A stretch of DNA of 42,824 bases. It comes from Spirochaetota bacterium (GTDB taxonomy: Bacteria > Spirochaetota > Spirochaetia > Sphaerochaetales > Sphaerochaetaceae). Where the stretch lies: assembly GCA_918298275.1 (NCBI GenBank), contig CAKJZO010000017.1, positions 1 through 42,824 on the forward strand, written 5' to 3'. The translations under genes were made by a program, and so were the position numbers. This document shows positions 24,555 through 32,404 of this stretch, in pieces; the first letter of the stretch is position 1; every line of letters starts with the position of its first letter. The notes under the pieces were generated by a model. It ran no database searches. It was given only the letters and a program-made list of their open reading frames with translations, and had not been told where the DNA came from.

Positions 24555-25910
24555 TCAGCACTCGACCATCTCAATTCTGAACGGTTCAAGCGGATCATCG
24601 ATCCAGATGACATGGTTCATATTGAATCTGAACACTTCGCCCACCGGGATATCGGTCGGCGAGAATGGGAAGGCGATGTTTCCCGCATTGCATCTTCTTC
24701 CCTCGAAATCGGTATGAAGGATTAGGCTGCGGGCAATTCCGATGATGACATTGGCCATGTCCTGGGTAGGAGCCACTATATCCACCACTATTCCAATTTC
24801 CGTTGCAGGTCCTGGATTCTGCTCCATGCATCCCATCACACCGTCTCTTCCATATCTGAAGAAGGTGATCTTGTATGCATCGGGATCGAGTCCCAGAACA
24901 TCCTTAACTCTCTCGTTTGTAGTTTTTCTGATCTTTTCCAAATACTCGTCGAGAATGGAAATCAAGCCAGGATCGTGGGTGCCGCCTATGGTGATTGCCC
25001 TGAATCCCAGACTCTCCACACCCTCGAGCTTAACGGAGTAAGGCTTGGGCAGGAATCTGCTGCCTGTGACCTTGACGCGCCTGTCGTCGATCTGCTCGTA
25101 GGTACACTGCTGGACATCGATTATTCCGTCGGGTTCTGTTATCTGGAACGGATTGACGTTCTCATACAAGGTATGGGCCGCGGCGTTCACACGTCTGACA
25201 TGTTTGATCGGATTCGGGGGATCAAGGATGAATGAATCACCGTCGATATGGGCGACCATGGAGTCATGGGACTTCGGGAACGAGCACGCTGCGCCGCACT
25301 CGATAATCTTTGAAGCATGCCACACGGGTCCGGGATTGCATCCCAGCATGAGTGGAACGGCAGCATAGATCGATGTGTCAGTTGCTCTTCCGCAGAGGAC
25401 TATCTGCGCACCTTCGCTGATGGCCTTCTGAATCGGCTCCGGGCCCATTGCAGCGGTTATGTGCCTTGAATTGAGAATCGTTTTCTCATCAAGCTGCTCA
25501 TTCCAATCAAGAGGGCTGATTTTCCCTTCCTTCAGCTTTGAGAGAACATACCGGGGATCCTGTTCGCTGTGAATCAGGGCTATCTTGGCACTGAGGTTTT
25601 CTTCTTTCAGGATTTCCTTGATTATATCGAATAGCCAAGCAATACCTTCATCAGAACCGGATCCGCCGCTTGATCCGAAGATTAGGGGTATCTTGTGAGA
25701 TAGGGCTGCCTTCACAAGAAGTCTGGCATCGCGTTTTGTAGCCTGTCTCGAACATATTGCCTTTCCCATTCCAAGATAATTTGGACCCGGATCACAGGAA
25801 CCGCAGTCACAGCCAAGGAATGCAGGATTCTGTTTCAGAGCGGTATTAAGGGATTCTTCTGGGAAACCATATCCCAGAATTCCTGTTGCCGCATACATCG
25901 TTACTTTCAT
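24555..25910 (-). CDS. AtuA/DUF1446 family protein
   Basis: A 451-residue protein of the acyclic terpene utilisation AtuA (DUF1446) family. Family marks are GILGYGFPEESL and FLGCDCGSCDPGPNYLG at the N-terminus, IFGSSGGSGSDE near residue 80, ILCGRATDTSIYA-like text near 175 (VLCGRATDTS), and FPKSHDSM. AtuA takes part in citronellol catabolism in Pseudomonas, but most members sit in carboxylate-catabolism loci like this one with a DUF4387 partner and a tripartite carboxylate transporter. The Cys pair in CDCGSCD could bind metal (inference). A weak GGGGTG site precedes the ATG. There is a 92-base gap from the hydratase gene. Confidence 0.88.
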   Translation of the reverse strand: MKVTMYAATGILGYGFPEESLNTALKQNPAFLGCDCGSCDPGPNYLGMGKAICSRQATKRDARLLVKAALSHKIPLIFGSSGGSGSDEGIAWLFDIIKEILKEENLSAKIALIHSEQDPRYVLSKLKEGKISPLDWNEQLDEKTILNSRHITAAMGPEPIQKAISEGAQIVLCGRATDTSIYAAVPLMLGCNPGPVWHASKIIECGAACSFPKSHDSMVAHIDGDSFILDPPNPIKHVRRVNAAAHTLYENVNPFQITEPDGIIDVQQCTYEQIDDRRVKVTGSRFLPKPYSVKLEGVESLGFRAITIGGTHDPGLISILDEYLEKIRKTTNERVKDVLGLDPDAYKITFFRYGRDGVMGCMEQNPGPATEIGIVVDIVAPTQDMANVIIGIARSLILHTDFEGRRCNAGNIAFPFSPTDIPVGEVFRFNMNHVIWIDDPLEPFRIEMVEC

Positions 25911-26002
25911 TAAAGCACCCCACGTAAAAAGCTATTTTCAGTATGGGGGACTGGCTTAGAAATGTAAAATTCAAAAAAATCATCTTATGCCATAACTTTT
26001 GG

Positions 26003-28249
26003 TTATGACTTTTTCTTTGATTTCAATTCGCTTCTATAGTGATTTACAAGACAGCCGTCAAGAAGAATTGCCCTCTCCTCATTGTTAAGAGGGGCGAAAT
26101 CCAGGTTGAGTTCCTCAACAGATCCTTCATGAAGAATTAGCCCTGTTATTGAGGAAACACCTTCTTCAACTGCTTTCCTCAGCCCCGGGATGAATACATA
26201 TGAGCCCACCTTGAGCTTCTCGATTGAAGAGGCAGTAAACGGAAACAGGCCCCAGTTGATGAGGTTTGAGCGGTATCGTTTCGTAGCATACTCAAGACAG
26301 ATATTCGCACATCCGCCGAGTACCCGCTGGCATGTTGCCGCATATTCGCGGGCAGAACCGTCCCCGGGCTTTCTGGAAACCACGACGCTTCCGGAGGTAG
26401 TCTCAGCCCAGTCGATGTCCACATCATAGCCCTCCACAAGAGCGGCAAGCTTTTCGTTGTCGTTCGACCTCTCCTTGATGGCTCTGGCTGTCGGAACGTA
26501 ATTCGGGTCGCGGTTGGCCAGAGTGAAATCGGCAAGCCTGACCAGATTGGAACGGTAGGAAGTGCTCTCCCCGCCTGGAATCAGTTCGTCGGTTGTGGTG
26601 ACAGGGTCATCCAGGCGGCAGGCAACCTCAAGAAACAGATTCTGCTTAAGACCCGGAATCTCGGGAATAGGAGTAATATTCGGTCCCATCTTCAATTCGG
26701 TTTTCGGCTCTGCCCTTCCTACGCAGTCCAGCCGGCGGCCTTGATATATTGAATTATCAAATGAATAGACCCTATTCCTATATTCGATATCGGTCAAATC
26801 CGTGGCTGGAGTTATCCGCCCGCCGTTAATAGCAGTCGCAGCAATCGAGCGGGCATCCATCAGGGCAACAGCGGTCAACTGTCCGTCTTTGGGCTTGGAT
26901 CCGTCTCTGCTTGCAAAATTCCTGGTCACGTGGCGCACCGAGAAACCCATCTGTGAGGGGATGTCGCCCGCACCGAAACAGGGCCCGCAGAAAGCTGAGC
27001 GGATGTCCACGCCGGCCTTCATTATCGTCATAGCGACACCGGAGGAAATCATCTGCTCCATGATGGGCATGCTTGCAGGATACACATGCATTGAGAACTG
27101 TCCGTTGCCTATGGTTTTACCATCCAGAATATCAGCAACTGCACAGAGATTCGTGTACAGTCCGCCTGCACATCCTGCTACAATTCCCTGATCCACTACC
27201 ATTCGACCATTGCGGACCTTGTCCAGAAAATTAAACCTCAGACCGAACTTCTCCATCTGTCTGTTGCACTCTTCTTCAGTGGCGTGAAGAATATCCTTGG
27301 TGTTTCGGTTGAATTCATCTATCGTATATACATTGCTCGGATGGAACGGCATTGCAATGACGGGAACAAGCTCTGAAAGATTGATTAGGATGGCCCTGTC
27401 GTAATAAGCCTTCTCTGCAGGATGCATCTCCACGAAATCGGCCTGCCTGCCATGGATGGCGAGGAATTCCTCGACCTGAGAGTCCGTCTCCCAGATACTG
27501 CTAAGACATCCTGCCTCGGTGGTCATGCAGTCCACCCCGTTTCTGAAGTCAACCGACATGGACTTTATACCTGGACCGCAGAACTCGATGATCCTGTTCT
27601 TGACGAACCCTTTCTTGAAGACCTCGCCGATTATGGTCAGTGCCAGGTCATGAGGTCCAACACCGGGACGGATGGCACCGTCGAGATAGCAAAGCACTAT
27701 TTCCGGATAACTGATGTCATAGGTTTTGCCCACCAGCTGCTTTACGACTTCCCCGGCGCCCTCTCCGATGGCAATGGTTCCGAGAGCGCCGTAACGGGTG
27801 TGACTGTCCGCTCCAATGATCATCTTTCCGCAGCCGGCCTGGGTCTCGCGCATGTACTGATGAAATATAGTTGTGTGGCTGGGCATTTTCTGTCCGCCGT
27901 ACTTCCTGACTGCGGAATAGTTGAAGACATGGTCGTCCTCATTGAAGCTTCCCGCCATCATACAGAGACTGTTGTGACAGTCCGTCATGATGAACGGAAG
28001 GTCGAAGGACTCTATCCCGCATGCGATTGCGGTCTGGAGTACACCCATGTATGTCATATCATGCGCACCGAGGACATCGAACCTTATGGCCAACTTGTCC
28101 ATATTATCTGAAGTGTTGTGGGTCTTCAGCACGGAATAGGCCATCGTTCCCTGTTTCGCTGAAAGCATTTCAGATTCTGAAGCGAAATCGGCGTCCACTA
28201 AAGTCCTGCCATTTATCAGAAAAACACCCTTTTGAATCAATCTAATCAT
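26003..28249 (-). CDS. aconitase-family hydratase
   Basis: A 748-residue [4Fe-4S] hydro-lyase of the aconitase superfamily, closest in size and layout to the little-studied YbhJ-like group. Likely cluster ligands are the Cys in GCAGGLYTN (counterpart of GSCTN) and both Cys of FCGPCFGAGD. The catalytic-domain signature GADSHTRYGALG is clear. The C-terminal swivelling domain includes YRSNLINWGLFPF, where aconitases have a substrate-binding Arg. It would hydrate or dehydrate a hydroxy acid such as a citrate- or malate-type compound. It is the first gene of its operon, with a promoter whose -10 box ends seven bases before the ATG and no ribosome binding site. Confidence 0.88.
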   Translation of the reverse strand: MIRLIQKGVFLINGRTLVDADFASESEMLSAKQGTMAYSVLKTHNTSDNMDKLAIRFDVLGAHDMTYMGVLQTAIACGIESFDLPFIMTDCHNSLCMMAGSFNEDDHVFNYSAVRKYGGQKMPSHTTIFHQYMRETQAGCGKMIIGADSHTRYGALGTIAIGEGAGEVVKQLVGKTYDISYPEIVLCYLDGAIRPGVGPHDLALTIIGEVFKKGFVKNRIIEFCGPGIKSMSVDFRNGVDCMTTEAGCLSSIWETDSQVEEFLAIHGRQADFVEMHPAEKAYYDRAILINLSELVPVIAMPFHPSNVYTIDEFNRNTKDILHATEEECNRQMEKFGLRFNFLDKVRNGRMVVDQGIVAGCAGGLYTNLCAVADILDGKTIGNGQFSMHVYPASMPIMEQMISSGVAMTIMKAGVDIRSAFCGPCFGAGDIPSQMGFSVRHVTRNFASRDGSKPKDGQLTAVALMDARSIAATAINGGRITPATDLTDIEYRNRVYSFDNSIYQGRRLDCVGRAEPKTELKMGPNITPIPEIPGLKQNLFLEVACRLDDPVTTTDELIPGGESTSYRSNLVRLADFTLANRDPNYVPTARAIKERSNDNEKLAALVEGYDVDIDWAETTSGSVVVSRKPGDGSAREYAATCQRVLGGCANICLEYATKRYRSNLINWGLFPFTASSIEKLKVGSYVFIPGLRKAVEEGVSSITGLILHEGSVEELNLDFAPLNNEERAILLDGCLVNHYRSELKSKKKS

Positions 28250-28256
28250 GTATGAA

Positions 28257-28286
28257 ATGATAAAGGGATTAGTTTCCTGATGGCAA
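28257..28286 (-). promoter_or_regulatory. promoter of the aconitase-tct operon
   Basis: On the minus strand TTGCCA (28281-28286) and TATCAT (28257-28262), each 5 of 6 to consensus, are 18 bases apart. The -10 box ends seven bases before the ATG at 28249 and no ribosome binding site is present. Confidence 0.6.
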
Positions 28287-28322
28287 GAAAAGAATTCAAC
28301 CTAATTTCCATTGGCCTATACG

Positions 28323-28351
28323 TTGACAATATGGACACACTTGTGTACCAT
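28323..28351 (+). promoter_or_regulatory. promoter of the toxin-antitoxin pair
   Basis: A perfect TTGACA (28323-28328) lies 17 bases before TACCAT (28346-28351). The spacer contains the short dyad ACAC-TT-GTGT (28337-28346), a possible operator for self-repression by the antitoxin complex. Confidence 0.65.
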
Positions 28352-28371
28352 TTAATCAACGAGGAACAAGG

Positions 28372-28653
28372 ATGAACTTCTATTCAATACGAGACCTGAG
28401 AACCGACTCCAAATCTCTTTGGCAGACCATTGAACAAGGTGATGAAGCAATCATCACCAACAACGGAAAACCTGCAGCGGTAATGATCAGCATTCCTGAC
28501 GGATACTTCGATGAGGCAATCCAGACAATCCGTCAGGCAAGAGCAATCATTGCACTGAACAGCATGAGGATGCGTGCAGCCCGAAACGGTTTCAAATCCG
28601 AGGAAGAAATCAACAGCCTCATTTCGGAAGCCAGAGGAGAATCACAGACGTGA
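28372..28653 (+). CDS. Phd/YefM family antitoxin
   Basis: A 93-residue antitoxin-type protein. The N-terminal half, with SIRDLRTDSKSLW followed by EAIITNNGKPAAVMISI, is the Phd/YefM DNA-binding fold. The C-terminal half is helical and charged and would wrap and neutralise the toxin. GAGGAA lies five bases before the ATG. The stop overlaps the GTG start of the PIN-domain gene (GTGA), the usual antitoxin-first order. It probably represses its own promoter through the short dyad in the spacer. The pair lies opposite to and between two catabolic operons. Confidence 0.88.
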   Translation: MNFYSIRDLRTDSKSLWQTIEQGDEAIITNNGKPAAVMISIPDGYFDEAIQTIRQARAIIALNSMRMRAARNGFKSEEEINSLISEARGESQT

Positions 28654-29045
28654 ACGTAGTACTGGATACCAATATCATTGTATCCGCAGTCTTGTCTCCC
28701 GGCAGGAATGCAAGCGATATTCTTCTTGCAGCAATCACCGGGAGATTCGCTCTGTACTATGACTATCGAATCGCTGAAGAGTACTACAAAGTCATGCACT
28801 ACCCTAAATTCGGATTTGAAGAATGGGAAATCGATGCAATTCTCGATCCGTTACTTAAGCATGGAATCCCCATCCATGCCCGAGCACTTCAGGGGATACA
28901 GTTTACAGACGAATCAGACCGGAAATTCTATGAGGTTGCAAAAACAGTCGGAGCCATTCTCGTTACCGGGAACCTCAAGCACTACCCTGCCGACGGCACG
29001 GCATTAAGCCCATCTGACTTCCTTGCTCTTCTTGCATCGAACTGA
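28650..29045 (+). CDS. PIN-domain toxin (VapC-like)
   Basis: A 131-residue PIN-domain protein, expected to be a Mg-dependent ribonuclease toxin. It starts at GTG inside the antitoxin stop. Acidic metal ligands are visible in VLDTNIIVSAV (D6), in the EEYYKV helix, in TDESDRKFYEVA and nearby. The AILVTGNLKHYP ending is typical of the group annotated as putative toxin component, PIN family (PIN_3). Its length is normal and the motifs are intact, so it is probably active. It converges with the cupin gene with 28 bases between the stops. Confidence 0.88.
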   Translation: MNVVLDTNIIVSAVLSPGRNASDILLAAITGRFALYYDYRIAEEYYKVMHYPKFGFEEWEIDAILDPLLKHGIPIHARALQGIQFTDESDRKFYEVAKTVGAILVTGNLKHYPADGTALSPSDFLALLASN

Positions 29046-29073
29046 GTAAACAAAGCTCAAATTATCACTGAGA

Positions 29074-29424
29074 TTACCCGTAGATAATCAACGCAATGAT
29101 ATCCAACGGTTCGTCATTGGGATTGTTGATTCCGTGGCCTGTTCCACTGGGAGTGAACGTCACGTCGCCGGGTCCGATCGGAACGATGGTACCGTTGTCG
29201 TTGTATTCTGCCTTACCGGAAAGAACATAATAAATCTCGGTGTCTCCCTCATGCATGTGGAAACCGATTCCCGAATGGGGAGCTACCGTCGTATGGGCGA
29301 ACACCCTTCCCTTGCCATTGAGTTCCTCAACGGTATTGGTAAGGCTTCTTACGGTAATGTATCCATCTGCACCGAACTTGTGCTCGGCTTTTTCAATATG
29401 CCTTTCGCCTGCTTTTCTGACCAT
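29074..29424 (-). CDS. cupin-domain protein
   Basis: A 116-residue single-cupin protein. Motif 1 is GIGFHMHEGDTEIYYVLSG, giving two His and one Glu as metal ligands. Motif 2 is GDVTFTPSGTGHGINN with the third His. Such proteins range from isomerases to dioxygenases and sugar-binding sensors. It is the last gene of the LacI-linked operon, 11 bases after the Dabb gene, with GAGAGG before the ATG. A small metal-dependent isomerase or lyase acting on the operon's substrate is possible but not shown. Confidence 0.85.
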   Translation of the reverse strand: MVRKAGERHIEKAEHKFGADGYITVRSLTNTVEELNGKGRVFAHTTVAPHSGIGFHMHEGDTEIYYVLSGKAEYNDNGTIVPIGPGDVTFTPSGTGHGINNPNDEPLDIIALIIYG

Positions 29425-29435
29425 GATGATGCCTC

Positions 29436-29726
29436 TCAGTCTTCGTAGTCCATGATGACCTTGGATTCCAGGAACTGAGGATACTCATTGATCCACTTGT
29501 CATGGATCGGGCTGTTTGAATAGGCCTCCAGAGCATCCTTCTCCATATCGACGATGATCATCAGATCATATCTGTTGGACATGTTGATGCAGTTCTTGTG
29601 AGGGCTGACCTTGTGCACGCCCTTCACTGTTCCAACCATACCTTTGAACAGGTTTCCGATTTCATCTGCAAGGGCGATCTTGTCCTTGACCGTATCATTG
29701 AACTTGACTATTACATGATGCTGCAT
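29436..29726 (-). CDS. Dabb (stress-responsive A/B barrel) family protein
   Basis: A 96-residue protein of the Dabb dimeric alpha-beta barrel family. It has the typical start HHVIVKFNDTVKDK, a middle VKGVHKVSPHKNC and the closing DLMIIVDMEKDALEAYSNSPIHDKW. Members include plant cyclases, SnoaL-like helpers and many proteins of unknown role in catabolic operons. AAGGAG lies before the ATG. The start falls within the last 32 bases of the sodium-symporter-family gene, so the two are probably coupled. The function here is unknown. Confidence 0.83.
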   Translation of the reverse strand: MQHHVIVKFNDTVKDKIALADEIGNLFKGMVGTVKGVHKVSPHKNCINMSNRYDLMIIVDMEKDALEAYSNSPIHDKWINEYPQFLESKVIMDYED

Positions 29727-30696
29727 TTATTGACTCCTTTTTCTGTTTGTCTTTTTCATTGAGTTTCAGGAACACTCTTCCTGCACTCGTGGTCACGATA
29801 TCGTGGAAGAACAATGTGATTACCGGCGGTACGGCGGCAAGCGGCGGGAAATAGCTGCTTGCAAGGATGATTGACAGTCCGAGATTCCTGCATCCGAGAG
29901 CAAAGGACATAGATACTGCGTCATGGGTGTCCGATTTCAGCAGGAATCTGCTTGCGAAGAATCCGAGAAGATAACCGAAGACCAGGACTATCAGTACACC
30001 GAAGAAGCTCCAGATGAAACCGAATGAGAAGTTTTCCTTCACTGATGCAGTGGAACCGGAAAGGCTGATTATGATTATCAGCAGAAGGGAAATCTTAGTG
30101 ATGAACTTGATGGGCGGCGCCGCAACTGCAAGCTTTTCCTGCTTGATCCGTGAAACGACCAGAACTCCCGCGACAGATGGGAAGATGACCATCTTGGTCA
30201 TGCTCCAGATCAGACCCAATGAGTCGATTCGTACAGCTGTTGCGCAGGTGTTCCTGATGATCAGCGGAGTAAGCAGGATGGACAGCATCGTATCGATGAC
30301 TACAAAGACAATCGAAAGTCCTTTGTTGCCGCCGTAGATGCCGCTCCATATGAAGCTCGTGGTTGCACATGGACCGGCGAAGATCAGAATCAGACCCATG
30401 AAGAAATCTGATGAAGGGTCTTCGAAGATCCTGAAAACAGCCCATGCTGCAAACGGGATGACGACATGTCCAAGAAGCAGAAGCAGGAGAATCGCCTTGA
30501 TATTGAAGGCCTTCCTGCACTCCGAAAGGGACAGTGTCAAAGATGATGCGAAGCAGGCAAAGGCGAACAGCCAGTTCGTGGCAGGCTTCAAGAAAGCGAT
30601 GTATTTCCCCCAGAAGAAACCTACCACTACACACAGAGGCATGATGAGTTGCATCCATTTTTCAATGAATGAGTTCGCCTTGTTGAAGAATTGCAT
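29695..30696 (-). CDS. bile acid:sodium symporter (BASS) family transporter
   Basis: A 333-residue membrane protein with about nine to ten helices. It resembles the BASS family, which carries bile acids, pyruvate, pantothenate or oxo acids with sodium. Visible family features are GLILIFAGPCATTSFIW near the middle and the SMSFALGCRNLGLSIILAS crossover region near the end. The start at 30696 overlaps the YhcH stop (TGATG) and removes 19 upstream codons that lie in that gene. The tail is charged and reads KLNEKDKQKKES. It is the fourth kind of carrier in this locus and may export or import an acid intermediate. Confidence 0.78.
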   Translation of the reverse strand: MQFFNKANSFIEKWMQLIMPLCVVVGFFWGKYIAFLKPATNWLFAFACFASSLTLSLSECRKAFNIKAILLLLLLGHVVIPFAAWAVFRIFEDPSSDFFMGLILIFAGPCATTSFIWSGIYGGNKGLSIVFVVIDTMLSILLTPLIIRNTCATAVRIDSLGLIWSMTKMVIFPSVAGVLVVSRIKQEKLAVAAPPIKFITKISLLLIIIISLSGSTASVKENFSFGFIWSFFGVLIVLVFGYLLGFFASRFLLKSDTHDAVSMSFALGCRNLGLSIILASSYFPPLAAVPPVITLFFHDIVTTSAGRVFLKLNEKDKQKKESINAASCNSQVQ

Positions 30697-31151
30697 CAGA
30701 CGGGAACCTTCACGACAATCTTCTTGATGGGCATCGGCTTGTCCACTGCACATCTGGGCTTGTGTGCATCTTCGGGAGCAAGAACGATGAAATCCCCTGC
30801 ATTGAGGAACACTTTCCCCGAATGGACAGGCTCTTCATAGAACTCAATGTCGTTTGCCTCGTCATAGGTGACAGCCACCGGCCCGAGCTCTTCCCTCTTG
30901 CATACACCGCAGTATTCCATACCTTCGATGACATACTGGACATCGAAGTATTTCTCGTGGGTTTCGAATCTGTTCTCATCCCAACCGAAGGAATCATAGC
31001 GCTGGACACTGGCTCTGACCCCTTCTCCAAGCTCGATCCAACCGACAGGGAGCTCAGCGAGATCCTTTCTCTTGAGGAAATCGAATGCGATTCTGAACTT
31101 CTTTTCCGAAAGATCATACTTGTACTCAAGACCGTTCTTCAAACTATACAT
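30696..31151 (-). CDS. YhcH/YjgK/YiaL family protein
   Basis: A 151-residue cupin-like protein of the YhcH/YjgK/YiaL (EbgC) family. Marks are ETHEKYFDVQYVIEGMEYCG (central metal-binding strand), YDEANDIEFYEEP and FIVLAPEDAHKPRC with the C-terminal His. Members are found in sialic acid, ulosonate and galactoside operons and are thought to be sugar or sugar-acid anomerases or isomerases. AAGGAG precedes the ATG at 31151. A much longer open frame upstream is in the MFS gene and is not coding. It suggests the operon's substrate may be a sugar acid. Confidence 0.87.
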   Translation of the reverse strand: MYSLKNGLEYKYDLSEKKFRIAFDFLKRKDLAELPVGWIELGEGVRASVQRYDSFGWDENRFETHEKYFDVQYVIEGMEYCGVCKREELGPVAVTYDEANDIEFYEEPVHSGKVFLNAGDFIVLAPEDAHKPRCAVDKPMPIKKIVVKVPV

Positions 31152-31153
31152 AA

Positions 31154-32344
31154 TCAACTCCTTGTCTTGTCCTTTCTCAGACATTCCATATAAAGCTTGA
31201 CCAGCATCAGGGCAAACATGCATGAAAGCGGAACCAGCAAAGTCTTGAGTCCGCTCCTGTACGACCCTGTCGCATTGGTAACATTTCCGATGATTACAGG
31301 CATTATGATCGTTGCCGCAGTACAGACTCCTATGCAGAGTCCGGAGCAGAACGATGACTTCATGTATTTGTCTTCCTGGGTCGACATCGTCGTCGGATAG
31401 ATTCCGCTCATCGAGAGTCCGACACAGAAAAGCGCGATCAGAGCTCCTGCCGGTGAGTCCGCATTGACCATAAAGATGAATGAGACTATAAAGCTCAGCC
31501 CTAGGAACGCTATGAGGTATGGCTTCTTCACACGGTTCACGAGCGGGATGCATGACAGCCTTCCGATAAGAATTGCAATCCACAGAACGGAGGCCAGATA
31601 ATTGGATGTCGAGTCAGAAAACAGACCGGTGTATGTAAAATAGGACACCGTATATGTCAGAAGACAGGCTTCCTCACACAGATAGAAGAACATGATTCCG
31701 GTGTTGTACCAGTATTTGAAGGACTTCGGGAGTCCGATTGATTCCTTCTCTCTCACCTCCTTGGTCTTTGACATGGAAGAAAGACCGATTAGCGTCACGG
31801 CAACGAAGATTCCCGTTGCGATTATGAGGGTCGGAATCCGCCACTTGCTCTGCATGAAGACTGCCATGAGGATAGGACCCGTGACGGCACCGATGGAGAA
31901 GAACGAATGCAGGAAGTTCTGCGCAACCGCCCTGTTCCTTGCGGTATGGTTCACAACTATGTTGGTGATGTTGGAATTGACGCCCTTACCTATTCCCACA
32001 CAGATGAACGACATGAGAAGCAGAGCAGGATTTCCCGTAAGGATCAGGGTGATCAGACCGAACACCGGAGCAATGGCGAGGATGACCGTAGAACGCTTCC
32101 TCCCGATGATGAACGGCAGAAGGCCCGACAGGATATTGGCAGCCAGACCCCCGAACTGCATCGCAGAGGACAATACTCCCTGGAAGCTGGCGGAAAAACC
32201 ATATCCGTAGGTGGGGTTTCTCATATCCTTGAGAATCGACCCCATGGAATTGGCCATGACGCCCGAACAAAAATAGAGGAAATAAGTCCTGAACAGCAGT
32301 TGCCTGTCCTCAGGTTTGACTCCAAGCAACTCCGAAAAATTCAC
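31154..32344 (-). CDS. MFS family transporter
   Basis: A 396-residue carrier with twelve predicted helices and a central charged loop (SSMSKTKEVREKES, residues about 190-205). The start is GTG at 32344 with GGAGG nine bases upstream. The loop between helices 2 and 3 reads FIIGRKRS, the MFS motif A counterpart. It may import sugar acids or other carboxylates, or export a product. It lies between the beta-propeller gene, from which it is separated by a perfect palindrome, and the YhcH gene, which starts two bases after its stop. Confidence 0.88.
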   Translation of the reverse strand: MNFSELLGVKPEDRQLLFRTYFLYFCSGVMANSMGSILKDMRNPTYGYGFSASFQGVLSSAMQFGGLAANILSGLLPFIIGRKRSTVILAIAPVFGLITLILTGNPALLLMSFICVGIGKGVNSNITNIVVNHTARNRAVAQNFLHSFFSIGAVTGPILMAVFMQSKWRIPTLIIATGIFVAVTLIGLSSMSKTKEVREKESIGLPKSFKYWYNTGIMFFYLCEEACLLTYTVSYFTYTGLFSDSTSNYLASVLWIAILIGRLSCIPLVNRVKKPYLIAFLGLSFIVSFIFMVNADSPAGALIALFCVGLSMSGIYPTTMSTQEDKYMKSSFCSGLCIGVCTAATIIMPVIIGNVTNATGSYRSGLKTLLVPLSCMFALMLVKLYMECLRKDKTRS

Positions 32345-32370
32345 GACCGATTTCCTCCATTCTCATAATC

Positions 32371-32392
32371 AGGGCGGGAGTACTCCCGCCCT
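32371..32392. other. perfect 22-bp palindrome between beta-propeller and MFS genes
   Basis: AGGGCGGGAGT and its exact complement lie back to back. In RNA they can form a GC-rich stem with a minimal loop. There is no T-run on either side, so it is not a standard terminator. It may be a protein-binding site or an mRNA processing or stabilising hairpin just before the MFS ribosome binding site. Confidence 0.7.
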
Positions 32393-32404
32393 GTATTGAA
32401 ACAA

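Noticed and set aside
25973-26007. Hairpin CATAAC/GTTATG at the end of the aconitase-family gene with a nearby T-run
   Set aside because: The stem has only six AT-rich pairs and the T-run starts about eleven bases away, so I do not call it a terminator.
31152-31583. Upstream extension of the YhcH-family frame
   Set aside because: It overlaps the 3' end of the MFS gene and shows no domain. The start at 31151 has AAGGAG and matches the family's usual length.
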